Origin: Melaminivora jejuensis
GTDB taxonomy: Bacteria > Pseudomonadota > Gammaproteobacteria > Burkholderiales > Burkholderiaceae_C
Assembly: GCF_017811175.1 (NCBI RefSeq)
Contig: NZ_JACWIJ010000002.1
Span: 3,344,501-3,408,500, forward strand
DNA: 64,000 bases
Direction of reading: 5' to 3'
Position numbers and translations under genes: made by a program. The notes under the pieces are model-generated. The model made no database searches. It was not told the origin of the DNA and saw nothing but the letters and a program-made list of their open reading frames with translations. How positions within the stretch are numbered: position 1 is the stretch's first letter; each line of letters begins with the position of its first letter. Below are positions 32,357 to 41,668 of this stretch, piece by piece.

Positions 32357-33304
32357 CTAACTGGCCGGCCCGGGGGCGGCATTGTCGGGTGTTTCGGCAG
32401 TCGGCTGCGGCAAGGGCAGGATCGGCAGGGGCACGTTGCGCCTGCCCAGCAGCCGCTCCTCGGCCTCGTGCGTGAGCACGGTGATGGTGATGCGCCGGTT
32501 GATGGCAGCGCGTGGGTCTTGCGGCTCCAGCAGGTCGCTGGCGGCCAGCCCGACCACGCGCCCGAGCTTGCCATCGGGCATCCCGGCGGCCACCAGCTCG
32601 CGGCGCGAGGCGTTGGCCCGGTCGGCCGACAGCTCCCAGTTGCTGTAGCCGCGGTCGCCATTGCCATAGGGCGTGGCATCGGTGTGGCCGGCCAGGCTGA
32701 TGCGGTTTTCCACATTGCCCAGTGCCGCGCCGATCTCGCGCAGGATGTCGCGCATGTAGGGTTTGACCAGCGCGCTGCCGCTGTCGAACATGGGGCGGTT
32801 CTGGTCATCGACGATCTGGATCTGCAGGCCGTCGGGCGTCACGTCGATGCGGATCTGCGAGCGGTACTCGTTCAGGCGCGGGTTCTCGGTGATGATGGAG
32901 TCGATCTTGGCCTGCAGCGTGCGGATGCGCTGTGCATCCAGCCGGGCGCGCTCGGCGCGGGCCTGCTCCAGGCTGGTGCGGCGGTTGGTGGCGTTGTCGG
33001 AGTCGGAGCGGCGCACCTGGCCATGCACCTTGGACAGGTCGTTGCCGCCGCCCGGGATCACGCTGGAGCTGTTGCCCGAGCCGTCGCCCCCCTGCATGGC
33101 CACCTTCAGCGGCGACGCGAAATACGCGGCGATGCCCTGCAGCTCGCCCTTGGCCGTCGAGCCCAGCAGCCACATGAGCAGGAAGAACGCCATCATGGCC
33201 GTCACGAAGTCGGCATAGGCGATCTTCCAGGCGCCGCCATGGTGGCCGTGGCCGCCCTTCTTGACGCGCTTGATGATGATGGGTTGGAGCTTTTTCTCAG
33301 ACAT
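32357..33304 (-). CDS. motB: Stator protein MotB
   Basis: Peptidoglycan-anchored stator subunit of 315 residues. Near the N-terminus, WKIAYADFVTAMMAFFLLMWLLGS contains the membrane helix and the conserved proton-carrying Asp. The OmpA-like domain (about 160-285) has ISLAGHTDATPYG and NWELSADRANASRRELVAAG. Paired with motA upstream. Confidence 0.95.
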   Translation of the reverse strand: MSEKKLQPIIIKRVKKGGHGHHGGAWKIAYADFVTAMMAFFLLMWLLGSTAKGELQGIAAYFASPLKVAMQGGDGSGNSSSVIPGGGNDLSKVHGQVRRSDSDNATNRRTSLEQARAERARLDAQRIRTLQAKIDSIITENPRLNEYRSQIRIDVTPDGLQIQIVDDQNRPMFDSGSALVKPYMRDILREIGAALGNVENRISLAGHTDATPYGNGDRGYSNWELSADRANASRRELVAAGMPDGKLGRVVGLAASDLLEPQDPRAAINRRITITVLTHEAEERLLGRRNVPLPILPLPQPTAETPDNAAPGPAS

Positions 33305-33340
33305 GGCGCAGCGTTGCGGCAGGCACTCTTGCAGGCACTG

Positions 33341-34201
33341 TCACTTCTTGCCCTTGACGTGGGCTTCGAGTTCCAGGAAGCCGGGCCTTTCGGTGGAAAA
33401 CAGCACCTTGCGCCCGAACTCGATGGCCGTGGCCGGGTTGTAGCCCTGCATGCTCGCCAGCAGGGTGGACTTGATGCAGACGAACTCCTTGGCGGCGTCC
33501 TCGGCCTTTTGCTCCAGCAGGCCGGCCAGCGGCTCCACCGCGCCATAGGCCAGCAAGATGCCCAGGAAGGTGCCCACCAGGGCCGAGGCGATCATGCCGC
33601 CCAGCACGGCGGGCGGCTGGCCGACCGAGCCCATGGTGTTGACCACGCCCAGCACAGCGGCCACGATGCCGAAGGCCGGCAGCGCGCCGGCCAGTCGCGT
33701 CAGGGCATTGACGGGGGCGTGCGCCTCCTGGTGGTGGGTCTCGATCTCGGCGTCCATCAGCGACTCGATCTCGTGCGCGTTCAGGTTGCCCGAGACCATC
33801 ATGCGCAGGTAGTCGGTGGTGAACTCGACGACGTGGTGGTCGCTGCCCACGGTGGGGAATTTCTTGAACAGCTCGGACTTTTCCGGCTCCTCCACGTCGC
33901 CTTCGATGGCCATCAGGCCTTCCTTGCGCGCCTTTTGCAAGATGGCGTAGAGCATGGCCAGCAGCTCCATGTAGCGCGCCTTGGTGTACTTGTTGCCCTT
34001 GAGCACCTGCGGCAGCGTGGCCAGCGTGGCCTTGAGCACCTTGGGCTGGTTGGTCACGATGAACGAGCCCACGGCGGCGCCGCCGATGGTGATCATCTCG
34101 AAGGGCAGGGCCTCCAGCAGAACGTCCATGTTGCCGCCGTGGGCGACGAAGACGCCGAACACGCAGCCGAAGGTGATGATGTAGCCGAGGATGACGAGCA
34201 T
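33341..34201 (-). CDS. motA: Stator protein MotA
   Basis: Four-helix stator subunit of 286 residues, started at ATG 34201 (MLVILGYIITFGCVFGVFVAHGG); a start nine codons upstream is possible but out of line with the family. The cytoplasmic loop has the RKEGLMAIEGDVEEPEKSELFKKFP segment, and helices 3-4 have ALPAFGIVAAVLGVVNTMGSVGQPP. It is divergent from the glycan gene rfbF, 111 bases away. Confidence 0.95.
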   Translation of the reverse strand: MLVILGYIITFGCVFGVFVAHGGNMDVLLEALPFEMITIGGAAVGSFIVTNQPKVLKATLATLPQVLKGNKYTKARYMELLAMLYAILQKARKEGLMAIEGDVEEPEKSELFKKFPTVGSDHHVVEFTTDYLRMMVSGNLNAHEIESLMDAEIETHHQEAHAPVNALTRLAGALPAFGIVAAVLGVVNTMGSVGQPPAVLGGMIASALVGTFLGILLAYGAVEPLAGLLEQKAEDAAKEFVCIKSTLLASMQGYNPATAIEFGRKVLFSTERPGFLELEAHVKGKK

Positions 34202-34312
34202 GGTGCGGGCGATTGTGTCAGAGCGCACGCGCAGGCAAACCGAAGATCAGCCGCGCCTTGACCGGCTTATTCGGCCCTGTGGCGCAACTGCCACCGCTCT
34301 ATGCTGGCGGCC

Positions 34313-35083
34313 ATGAAAGCCGTACTGCTTGCCGGCGGGCTGGGCACCCGCATTTCCGAGGAGTCGCACCTGCGCCCCAAGCCCATGATCGAGATCGGCG
34401 GGCGGCCCATCCTGTGGCACATCATGAAGATCTACGCCGCCCACGGCATCAACGACTTCATCATCTGCCTGGGCTATCGCGGCTATGTCATCAAGGAATA
34501 CTTCGCCAACTACTTCCTGCACATGTCGGACGTGACCTTCGATATGGTGGAAAACCGCATGGAAGTGCACCAGCGCCATGCCGAGCCGTGGCGCGTGACG
34601 CTGGTTGACACCGGCGCCGACACGCTGACCGGCGGGCGCCTGCGCCGCGTGCGCGAGTACCTGGCGCCTGATGAACCCTTTTGCTTCACCTACGGCGACG
34701 GCGTGGCCGACCTGGACATCACGGCGCAACTGGCTTTCCACCGCGCGCATGGGCGGCTGGCGACGGTCACGGCGGTGCAGCCGCCGGGGCGCTACGGCGC
34801 GCTGCTGCGCCAGGGCGACCAGGTCAGCGGCTTCGAGGAAAAGCCGCGCGGCGATGGCGGCTGGATCAACGGGGGCTTTTTCGTGCTGCAGCCGCAAGTG
34901 CTCGAACTGATCGCGGGTGATGCCACTTCCTGGGAGGAGGGGCCGATCGAGGAGCTGGCGCACCAGGGACAGTTGCAGGCGTTCGAGCACCGGGGCTTTT
35001 GGCAGCCCATGGACACGCTGCGCGACAAGAACCAGCTCGAAGAACTGTGGGCCAGCGGCCGGGCGCCCTGGAAGTGCTGGTGA
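34313..35083 (+). CDS. rfbF: Glucose-1-phosphate cytidylyltransferase
   Basis: Makes CDP-glucose from CTP and glucose 1-phosphate; 256 residues. The nucleotidyltransferase signature is [39 protein letters not shown], and [14 protein letters not shown] and [16 protein letters not shown] are typical of RfbF/DdhA. ATG 34313 is preferred to an upstream start at 34301. First gene of a plus-strand operon in which each gene overlaps the next by 1 to 4 bases. Confidence 0.93.
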   Translation: MKAVLLAGGLGTRISEESHLRPKPMIEIGGRPILWHIMKIYAAHGINDFIICLGYRGYVIKEYFANYFLHMSDVTFDMVENRMEVHQRHAEPWRVTLVDTGADTLTGGRLRRVREYLAPDEPFCFTYGDGVADLDITAQLAFHRAHGRLATVTAVQPPGRYGALLRQGDQVSGFEEKPRGDGGWINGGFFVLQPQVLELIAGDATSWEEGPIEELAHQGQLQAFEHRGFWQPMDTLRDKNQLEELWASGRAPWKCW

Positions 35084-36183
35084 TGCAAGGCCTGAACGCC
35101 ATGGACGCGCCTGCCTGCACCCCTGCTCCCGCAAGCGCCTTCTGGCGCGGCAAGCGCGTGCTGCTGACCGGCCACAGCGGCTTCAAGGGCGCCTGGCTGG
35201 CGTTGTGGCTACAGCGCCTGGGCGCCGAGGTTACCGGTCTGGCACTAGCGCCGGATACCGATCCTGCCCTGTTCACCCTGGCTCGCGTCGGGGATGGCCT
35301 GCACGCCAGCATCTGGTGCGACATACGGGGCGCTGCCGCTGTTGCCGGGTACGTGCGCCAGGTACGCCCGCAGATCGTGCTGCACCTGGCCGCACAGGCC
35401 TTGGTGCGCGCCGGCTATGCCGATCCGCTGGGCACCTGGGCCACCAATGTGCAAGGCACGGCCCATGTGCTGGACGCCCTGCGCGACCAGCCCGATGCCC
35501 GTGTGGCCGTCGTCGTCACCACCGACAAGGTCTATCGCAACCGCGAGTGGGCCTACCCCTACCGCGAGGACGATGCCCTGGGCGGGCACGACCCCTACAG
35601 CGCCAGCAAGGCGGCTGCCGAGCTGGTTGCAGCCAGCTACCGCGATGCCTTTTTGGCCGCGCAGGGCGTGGCCGTGGCCACGGCGCGCGCCGGCAACGTC
35701 ATCGGCGGCGGCGACTGGGCGCAGGATCGCCTGATCCCCGACGCCGTGCGCGCCTGGAGTGCTGCCCGGGAGCTGCTCGTCCGCCATCCCCAGGCCACCC
35801 GCCCCTGGCAGCACGTGCTGGAGCCGCTGGCTGCCTATCTGCGCCTGGCTGAAGTGCTGTGGCATGACCCCGGCAAGGCCGGCGCCTACAACTTCGGGCC
35901 GCTGCCGCATGAGACGGCTACCGTCGAAAATGTACTCAAAATGGCCTCAAAGGCTTATCCAGCAAGCGCTGTCAGCTATCAAAATCAAAGTCACGCACCG
36001 CATGAGGCTGGCTGGCTGGCGCTGGAGACGGCACATGCCCGCCAGGCTCTGGGGGTGGCGCCGCGCTGGGGGCTGCAGGCGGCTGTCGAGCGCGCCCTGG
36101 GCTGGTACCGCGCCCAGCAGGCGGGGGCTGATGCACGCGCCCTGTGCCTGGCCGACATCGCCGCCTGGGAGGCTGGCGCATGA
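35083..36183 (+). CDS. rfbG: CDP-glucose 4,6-dehydratase
   Basis: Short-chain dehydrogenase-like sugar dehydratase, 366 residues, converting CDP-glucose to CDP-4-keto-6-deoxyglucose. The NAD-binding TGHSGFKGAWLALWL, the VTTDKVYRN strand, the catalytic DPYSASKAAAEL and ARAGNVIGGGDWAQDRLIPD are all diagnostic of RfbG/DdhB. The start ATG shares its A with the rfbF stop. About residues 286-302 are encoded by an in-frame copy of the dispersed repeat (MASKAYPASAVSYQNQ). This segment is in the C-terminal substrate region, so activity should be tested rather than assumed. Confidence 0.92.
   Translation: MQGLNAMDAPACTPAPASAFWRGKRVLLTGHSGFKGAWLALWLQRLGAEVTGLALAPDTDPALFTLARVGDGLHASIWCDIRGAAAVAGYVRQVRPQIVLHLAAQALVRAGYADPLGTWATNVQGTAHVLDALRDQPDARVAVVVTTDKVYRNREWAYPYREDDALGGHDPYSASKAAAELVAASYRDAFLAAQGVAVATARAGNVIGGGDWAQDRLIPDAVRAWSAARELLVRHPQATRPWQHVLEPLAAYLRLAEVLWHDPGKAGAYNFGPLPHETATVENVLKMASKAYPASAVSYQNQSHAPHEAGWLALETAHARQALGVAPRWGLQAAVERALGWYRAQQAGADARALCLADIAAWEAGA
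35941..35985 (-). repeat. Dispersed AGCGCTTG repeat, copy H, inside rfbG
   Basis: On the minus strand it reads TTTGATAGCTGACAGCGCTT then GCTGGATAAGCCTTTGAGGC and a T-rich tail. It is fully inside the rfbG coding sequence and keeps the frame open. Confidence 0.7.
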
Positions 36184-36740
36184 GCCGCCTGCGCTGCACC
36201 CCGCTGCCGCTGTCCGGCCTGTACCTGGTCGAGCGCCAGCCCCTGGACGATGCGCGCGGCTTCTTCGAGCGTCTGTTTTGTGCTGGCGAACTGGCCGCCT
36301 GCGGCTGGACGCAGCCCATTGCGCAGATCAATCGCAGCTGCACGCGCCGCCTGGGCAGCGTGCGCGGCCTGCACTGGCAGCAACCCCCGCACGCCGAGAT
36401 GAAGCTGGTCGCCTGTCTGCGCGGCGCCGTGTGGGATGTGGCTATCGATCTGCGCGCCGGCTCGCCCACCTTCCTACGCTGGCACGCCGAAGTCTTGTCG
36501 GCGGACAACTGCCGCGCCCTGCTGATCCCCGAGGGCTTCGCCCACGGCTTCCAGGCGCTGACGGCGGATGCCGAGCTGCTGTACTGCCACTCCCACACCT
36601 ACACCCCGGCGGCGGAGGCCGGCGCGCATCCGCTCGATGCACGCCTGGGCATCACCTGGCCCCTGCCGGTGAGCGACATGTCGGCGCGTGACATGCAGCA
36701 CGCATGGCTGGACGCCTCTTTTCAAGGAATCGTGCCGTGA
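36180..36740 (+). CDS. RmlC-like sugar 3,5-epimerase (dTDP-4-dehydrorhamnose epimerase family)
   Basis: A cupin-fold epimerase of 186 residues. The active-site residues of the RmlC family are in place: His in VRGLHWQQPPHAEMKLV (about residue 65) with the following Lys, Asp in VAIDLRAGSPTF, and the IPEGFAHGFQAL strand. In this operon the substrate is more likely a CDP-4-keto-6-deoxyhexose than the dTDP sugar, because there are no rmlA/rmlB genes. The start ATG 36180 overlaps the rfbG stop (ATGA). Confidence 0.85.
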   Translation: MSRLRCTPLPLSGLYLVERQPLDDARGFFERLFCAGELAACGWTQPIAQINRSCTRRLGSVRGLHWQQPPHAEMKLVACLRGAVWDVAIDLRAGSPTFLRWHAEVLSADNCRALLIPEGFAHGFQALTADAELLYCHSHTYTPAAEAGAHPLDARLGITWPLPVSDMSARDMQHAWLDASFQGIVP

Positions 36741-37981
36741 AGTGCCGCCACTGTGCCAGCACCCTGACGCTGCCCTTTCTCGACCTGGGCAGCGCGCCAC
36801 CGTCCAATGCCTACCTGGGCGAAGCCGCCCTGCGCGCGCCCGAGGTCTGGTATCCGCTGCGCCTGCTGGTGTGTACGTGCTGCTGGCTGGTGCAGACCGA
36901 AGACCATGCCGGGCGCGAAGCACTGTTCACCCAGGACTATGCGTATTTCAGCTCGTTTTCATCCTCTTGGCTGGAGCACGCCCGCCAGTATGTGAGAGCA
37001 GCGTGCAAGCGTCTGCAACTGAACGCCGCCAGCACGGTGGTCGAAGTCGCCGCCAACGATGGCTATCTGCTGCAGTACATGCAGCAAGCCGGCATCCCCT
37101 GCTACGGCATCGAACCCACGGCCAGCACGGCACGCGCTGCGCGCGCCAAGGGCATTGAGGTGATCGAGCAATTCTTTGGCGTCTCCCTGGCGCACGAGCT
37201 TGCCGCCCAGGGCCGCCAGGCCGACCTGATCGTGGCCAACAACGTGCTGGCCCACGTGCCCGACATCAACGACTTCGTGGCCGGCTTTGCGCATTTGCTC
37301 AAGCCGCACGGTGTGGCGACGTTTGAATTCCCGCATCTGCTGCGCATGGTGCAGGGCTGCCAGTTCGATACCGCCTACCACGAGCATTACTCGTACCTGT
37401 CGCTGACGGCAGTGGCGCGCATTTGTGCGGCCAATGGCCTGTCGGTCATCGACGTGCAGGAGCTGCCCACGCACGGCGGCAGCCTGCGTGTGTGGGCTGT
37501 CCGCACGGATGCAGCTCACTACCTCCAGGCGGCGGAGGAGAGCGTGGCGCGCGTGCGCGATGTGCTGGCGAGCGAGCAGGCGGCTGGCATGTTGCAAACC
37601 GATTTTTATCGTGATTTTCAGCGTGAAGCCTTGCGTATCAAGCGTGAGCTGCTCACTTTTTTGCTGCAATGCCAGGCAACGGGCCAGCGCGTAGGAGCTT
37701 ATGGCGCGGCGGCCAAGGGCAACACCTTGCTCAACTTCGCCGGTGTGCGCCCGGATCTGCTGCCCTGGGTGGTCGATGCCAACCCAGCCAAGCAGGGGCA
37801 GTACCTGCCGGGCAGCCGCATCCCCATCGTCGATGAGGAGCATCTGCGCCGCGAGCGGCCCGACTATGTGCTGATCCTGCCGTGGAACCTAAAGGACGAG
37901 GTGGCGCGACAGCTTGCCTATATCGGGCAGTGGGGTGGGCGGTTGGTGGTGGCGGTACCCAACATGGAGATCTTTTCATGA
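36737..37981 (+). CDS. SAM-dependent sugar C-methyltransferase
   Basis: A 414-residue enzyme with the three-part layout of NovU/TylC3-type C-methyltransferases: an N-terminal zinc-binding domain (CRHC at about residues 3-6 and CTCCW near 58-62), a SAM-binding domain with VVEVAANDGYLLQYM (about 97-111), and a C-terminal domain with AYGAAAKGNTLLNFAG (about 313-328). It starts with GTG 36737, overlapping the preceding stop (GTGA). Family members add a methyl branch next to a 4-keto group of nucleotide-linked deoxysugars, so here it likely makes a branched CDP-sugar. Confidence 0.82.
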   Translation: MKCRHCASTLTLPFLDLGSAPPSNAYLGEAALRAPEVWYPLRLLVCTCCWLVQTEDHAGREALFTQDYAYFSSFSSSWLEHARQYVRAACKRLQLNAASTVVEVAANDGYLLQYMQQAGIPCYGIEPTASTARAARAKGIEVIEQFFGVSLAHELAAQGRQADLIVANNVLAHVPDINDFVAGFAHLLKPHGVATFEFPHLLRMVQGCQFDTAYHEHYSYLSLTAVARICAANGLSVIDVQELPTHGGSLRVWAVRTDAAHYLQAAEESVARVRDVLASEQAAGMLQTDFYRDFQREALRIKRELLTFLLQCQATGQRVGAYGAAAKGNTLLNFAGVRPDLLPWVVDANPAKQGQYLPGSRIPIVDEEHLRRERPDYVLILPWNLKDEVARQLAYIGQWGGRLVVAVPNMEIFS

Positions 37982-39108
37982 GTGCTCCGGCACGCATTCC
38001 CCTGTCCCGCCCGTCAATCACGGAAAGCGAGATTGCTCTGGTCAATGATGCCGTGCGCCATGGTTGGGGCGAGCGCTGCTATGACTACATCCACCAGTTC
38101 GAGCAGGCATTTGCCCAGCATATCGGGGTTCGCCATGCCATCGCCACGTCCAGTTGCACCGGAGCACTGCACATGGGGTTGGCAGCTCTGGGGGTGGGGC
38201 CGGGTGATGAAGTGATATTGGCGGACACCAATTGGGTGGCCAGTGTCGCGCCCATCCTGTATCTGGGAGCGAAACCCATCTTGGTGGATGTGCTGCCAGA
38301 CACCTGGTGTCTAGACCCCGCTGCCGTGCGCGCTGCCCTGACTCCGCGCACCAAGGCCATCATGGCCGTGCATTTGTATGGCAACCTGTGTGCCATGGAT
38401 GAATTGCTTTGCCTGTGTGAGGAAAAAGGCATTGCACTCATCGAGGATGCCGCCGAAGCCATCGGTTCGATCTACCATGGACAGCGCGCCGGGGCTATGG
38501 GGACGTTTGGCGCCTTTTCCTTTCACGGCTCCAAGACTCTGAGCACGGGAGAGGGCGGCATGTTTGTCACTGATGACACACCGTTGTACAAGCATGTGCT
38601 CAGCCTGTCCAACCACGGACGAGTGGCAGGACAGCAGCGCCAGTTCTGGCCCGAAATGCTGGGCTTCAAATACAAAATGTCCAATCTGCAGGCGGCTCTA
38701 GGCGTAGGGCAATTGCAACGGACAGGAGAATTAGTGGCTCGCAAACGCGAAATTTTCCATCGTTACCAGAAAGCCTTTGGCAATATTGAGGGCGTGACTA
38801 TGAATCCTGAGCCGCCCGGCATCACCATTGGTGCCTGGATGCCCACGATTGTGATGGCGCCTCAAACAGAGGTGTCGGCCGAAAAAATGTTGCAAGCATT
38901 CAAGCTTGCAAACATTGATGCACGTCCCTTTTTCGCTCCGCTATCCACCCTGCCATGGATGGCTTGCAGCGCACATGGAGCTTGGGCTCAAGACTTGTAC
39001 CGAAGAGCTGTCAATCTACCCAGCTTCCATGATATGACAGAGGCTGAGATTGATAGGGTATGCAATGTTGTAATGCGCACGATTTTAAACAAAAATATTT
39101 CACCCTGA
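37978..39108 (+). CDS. DegT/DnrJ/EryC1-family sugar aminotransferase
   Basis: PLP-dependent aminotransferase of 376 residues. The start of the fold, IPLSRPSITESEIALVNDAV, and the PLP-lysine motif SFHGSKTLSTGEGG (Lys at about 186) are clear; it resembles perosamine synthases (AMNNAVRHGWGE-type entry, LEKGIALIEDAAEAIGS). It would aminate a 4-keto sugar such as the branched CDP-4-keto-6-deoxyhexose. It overlaps the methyltransferase stop (ATGA). Base composition begins to fall towards its 3' end. Confidence 0.88.
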   Translation: MSAPARIPLSRPSITESEIALVNDAVRHGWGERCYDYIHQFEQAFAQHIGVRHAIATSSCTGALHMGLAALGVGPGDEVILADTNWVASVAPILYLGAKPILVDVLPDTWCLDPAAVRAALTPRTKAIMAVHLYGNLCAMDELLCLCEEKGIALIEDAAEAIGSIYHGQRAGAMGTFGAFSFHGSKTLSTGEGGMFVTDDTPLYKHVLSLSNHGRVAGQQRQFWPEMLGFKYKMSNLQAALGVGQLQRTGELVARKREIFHRYQKAFGNIEGVTMNPEPPGITIGAWMPTIVMAPQTEVSAEKMLQAFKLANIDARPFFAPLSTLPWMACSAHGAWAQDLYRRAVNLPSFHDMTEAEIDRVCNVVMRTILNKNISP

Positions 39109-39129
39109 AAACGGTTTTGGTGCAAGAAA

Positions 39130-39909
39130 ATGTTGGATCTTGAATTTCAGAAGAATAATGACGCAGGCAGAAAAACGGTAGTTGTATCTCAGCCTATGTA
39201 TTTTCCATGGGTGGGTCAATTGGAGCAGGTAAGGCTGGCTGATAAATTTATCTTTTATGACGACGTTCAGTTTGCAAGAGGTTTTTTCAACCGAGTCCAA
39301 ATCAAGGTAGAGAAGGGAAGTCGTTGGATGACAGTGCCCTTGCAAGGCAGGCGTTCGGGTCAGTTGATCAACGAAATACAGATTGATGATCGTGCCGATT
39401 GGCGGCGCAGCCACATGGAGATTTTCCGGCAAGCATATCGCGGAGCGCGATTTTTGAATGACGCGCTTGGCTTGATGGATGAGGTTTTCACCAAGAATGC
39501 AAAAAATTTGGCTGAGTTGTCGGAATTCAGTGTTCGTGCATTGGTTGATTATTTTAGTGTTGATTCTGCGGGAAAATTCTGCAGGTCATCAGATTTAAAA
39601 ATATCCGGCTCTGGTAGTCAGAGAATTCTTGATATATGCCGATCGCTGGGGGCTGTAAATTACCTCACGGGACATGGTGCGAGAGGTTATTTGAATCATG
39701 CGGGATTTGAATCTGACGACATTGATGTATTTTACGCGGGCTATGAGTGTTTGCCATATCAACAGTTGCATGGAGGATTCAATCCCTATGTGTCTGCACT
39801 TGATCTTGTCGCTAATTGTGGGGTAAAAGGGAGGGATGTTATTTCAGGATATCTAATCCCGTGGCGAGATTTTATTCAAAATGATCAGCTGGGAGTGAGT
39901 TCGAAATGA
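39130..39909 (+). CDS. WbqC-family glycan protein
   Basis: A 259-residue WbqC-like protein. The family signature is near the N-terminus: VVVSQPMYFPWVGQLEQVRLADKFIFYDDVQFARGFFNRVQIK, then WMTVPLQG. Members occur in O-antigen and surface-glycan clusters; the biochemical role is not firmly known (acyl- or aminosugar-transfer roles have been proposed). Noticeably lower GC than the rfb genes, the first of a low-GC run to 43167. Its stop overlaps the next start by 4 bases. Confidence 0.85.
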   Translation: MLDLEFQKNNDAGRKTVVVSQPMYFPWVGQLEQVRLADKFIFYDDVQFARGFFNRVQIKVEKGSRWMTVPLQGRRSGQLINEIQIDDRADWRRSHMEIFRQAYRGARFLNDALGLMDEVFTKNAKNLAELSEFSVRALVDYFSVDSAGKFCRSSDLKISGSGSQRILDICRSLGAVNYLTGHGARGYLNHAGFESDDIDVFYAGYECLPYQQLHGGFNPYVSALDLVANCGVKGRDVISGYLIPWRDFIQNDQLGVSSK

Positions 39910-40628
39910 AGAGGGACTTGAATGCAGAGGCGTCGGAATACAGGCCGCACGCCTCCACGGAGCTTGAAAATGATCTCATGCTGCGGTGGTACCCCAAGCG
40001 AATCATACGACGTGCAGGAAAAGTCGATCGCTTGCTTGAACTGGGCTTGGGGCATGGATTTTCTGCCGAAACTTTCAATGGCATCTGCCGAGAGCATGTA
40101 ATTATCGATGGCGCTTCTGTTGTCATAAGAAGATTCCTGGACAAGCATCCGGACTTTCAGGGATCCATTGTGGAGGAATATTTCGAGGATTACACACCCG
40201 ATGCGGCTTTTGATGTGATCGTCATGGGCTTTGTCTTGGAGCATGTTGACGATCCTGATGTAATTTTACGGCGATATCAAAAATATCTTGCCCGGAACGG
40301 CAGGATATATGTGGCTGTTCCAAATGCGAAATCCATGAATCGTCGGTTGGGGCTGGAGCTTGGATTGATCGAGGATATTTACGATCTGAATCAGAATGAC
40401 CTTGCTCTTGGGCATAAGCGCCAATATTGCCGAGAGTCCTTGCGTGCGGCGATAGAGCGGGCTGGCTACAGCGTGACCTACGAGGAAGGCATCTATCTAA
40501 AACCTCTTCCGCTTAGTGTCTTGAAAACCCTTCCCGATATGCAGGAAAATTTGGAGGCGATGTTGAAGGTCGGTGTTGAATTTCCTGATCTCTGCGTGGC
40601 GTTGTTGATGGAGATTGTCCCCGCTTGA
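39906..40628 (+). CDS. Class I SAM-dependent methyltransferase
   Basis: A 240-residue Rossmann methyltransferase. Motif I is LLELGLGHGFSAETF (about residues 43-57) and the acidic motif FDVIVMGFVLEHVDDPDVIL lies at about 102-121. It is coupled to the WbqC gene (ATGA). The acceptor is unknown; by context it modifies a sugar or a sugar-linked amino or acyl group. Confidence 0.8.
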   Translation: MKRDLNAEASEYRPHASTELENDLMLRWYPKRIIRRAGKVDRLLELGLGHGFSAETFNGICREHVIIDGASVVIRRFLDKHPDFQGSIVEEYFEDYTPDAAFDVIVMGFVLEHVDDPDVILRRYQKYLARNGRIYVAVPNAKSMNRRLGLELGLIEDIYDLNQNDLALGHKRQYCRESLRAAIERAGYSVTYEEGIYLKPLPLSVLKTLPDMQENLEAMLKVGVEFPDLCVALLMEIVPA

Positions 40629-40663
40629 CGTGATATTGATTGTGGCTCAAGGGAAAATAAGAA

Positions 40664-41668
40664 ATGGTAGAGTGGAAGGATCGCCTGATAAATGTGTTGG
40701 TGACGGGTGTGGGGGCAATCATTGGTCAAGGCATTATTCGCAGTCTGAGATCTTGCGGATACGATGTAAAAATCGTTGGCATTGACCGTAGTGATCGCTC
40801 TCCTGCTGTCGAGTGGTGTGATATTTTTATTCCCAAGCCTGCATGTGACGAGGCCGATCTTCAATATTTGAAATTCTGGTGTGATTTGATTGAAGAACAT
40901 CAAATCAATATCGTGCTGCCGGGATTGGAGGTGGATGTAAATTACCTTGATAGAAATAGATTTTTCATTGTGCAAGGGAGTGATTGTGTCCTTGCTCTGA
41001 ATTCACATGGGTTGATATCTTTGGCGGAAGATAAATGGCTGATGCATCAATATATGGAGTCGCACGGATTTCCTGTGATTCCAACAATGGTTGATTCAGG
41101 GTGGGATGCGGCGGTATCTATCCTGGGAGGTGCGCCTATCCTGCTCAAGCCGCGCCGAGGCAGCGGCTCCAGAGGAATAATGCGTCTTTATGATCTTGAG
41201 GATTTTGAGTACTGGACAAGGAAATCCAGGCAGCCTTGGATTTTGCAGCGAATTGTTGGCAGTGACGACGAGGAATACACTGTGGGGGTATTCGGCTTTG
41301 GTGATGGATCTGCCTTGGATCCGATTATTTTGCGCAGGCGATTGTCAAGTGCGGGGAGCACGCTGGAAGCCGTTGTGGTTGAAAATGAATTGATTCGGCA
41401 GAGAGTGGCGGAGTTGAACTTCTTGCTCAAGCCTGTTGGGCCCACAAATTATCAATTCCGCATGGAAGGTGAAACGACCTATTTGCTGGAGGTGAACCCA
41501 AGGTTTTCCAGTAGCAATTCTTTGCGCACTGGCTTTGGGTATAACGAATCATTGATGTCCTTGGATTATTTTTTGCTCAATAAAAAACCACAAATGCCAA
41601 AGATAAACAAAGGGACGGCTTGGCGTTATAGTGAGGATTTTTACGTATATGATCGCGCTGCTGTCTGA
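40664..41668 (+). CDS. ATP-grasp ligase
   Basis: A 334-residue carbamoyl-phosphate-synthase-like ATP-grasp protein. The N-terminal Rossmann-type segment is INVLVTGVGAIIGQGIIRSLR. The ATP-grasp core has PILLKPRRGSGSRGIMRLYD (about 151-170), WILQRIVGSDDEEYTVGVFG and, near the end, YLLEVNPRFSSSNSL with the metal-binding Glu and Asn. Such enzymes join a carboxylate to an amine through an acyl phosphate. Next to a sugar aminotransferase this suggests an amide-linked acyl or amino-acid group on the amino sugar, an inference. Its end overlaps the following phosphoesterase start by 20 bases. Confidence 0.82.
   Translation: MVEWKDRLINVLVTGVGAIIGQGIIRSLRSCGYDVKIVGIDRSDRSPAVEWCDIFIPKPACDEADLQYLKFWCDLIEEHQINIVLPGLEVDVNYLDRNRFFIVQGSDCVLALNSHGLISLAEDKWLMHQYMESHGFPVIPTMVDSGWDAAVSILGGAPILLKPRRGSGSRGIMRLYDLEDFEYWTRKSRQPWILQRIVGSDDEEYTVGVFGFGDGSALDPIILRRRLSSAGSTLEAVVVENELIRQRVAELNFLLKPVGPTNYQFRMEGETTYLLEVNPRFSSSNSLRTGFGYNESLMSLDYFLLNKKPQMPKINKGTAWRYSEDFYVYDRAAV

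Noticed and set aside
34999..35082. N-terminal extension of rfbG starting inside rfbF
   Set aside because: The added residues have no counterpart in the family, and the ATG at 35083 overlaps the rfbF stop as in the other gene pairs of the operon.
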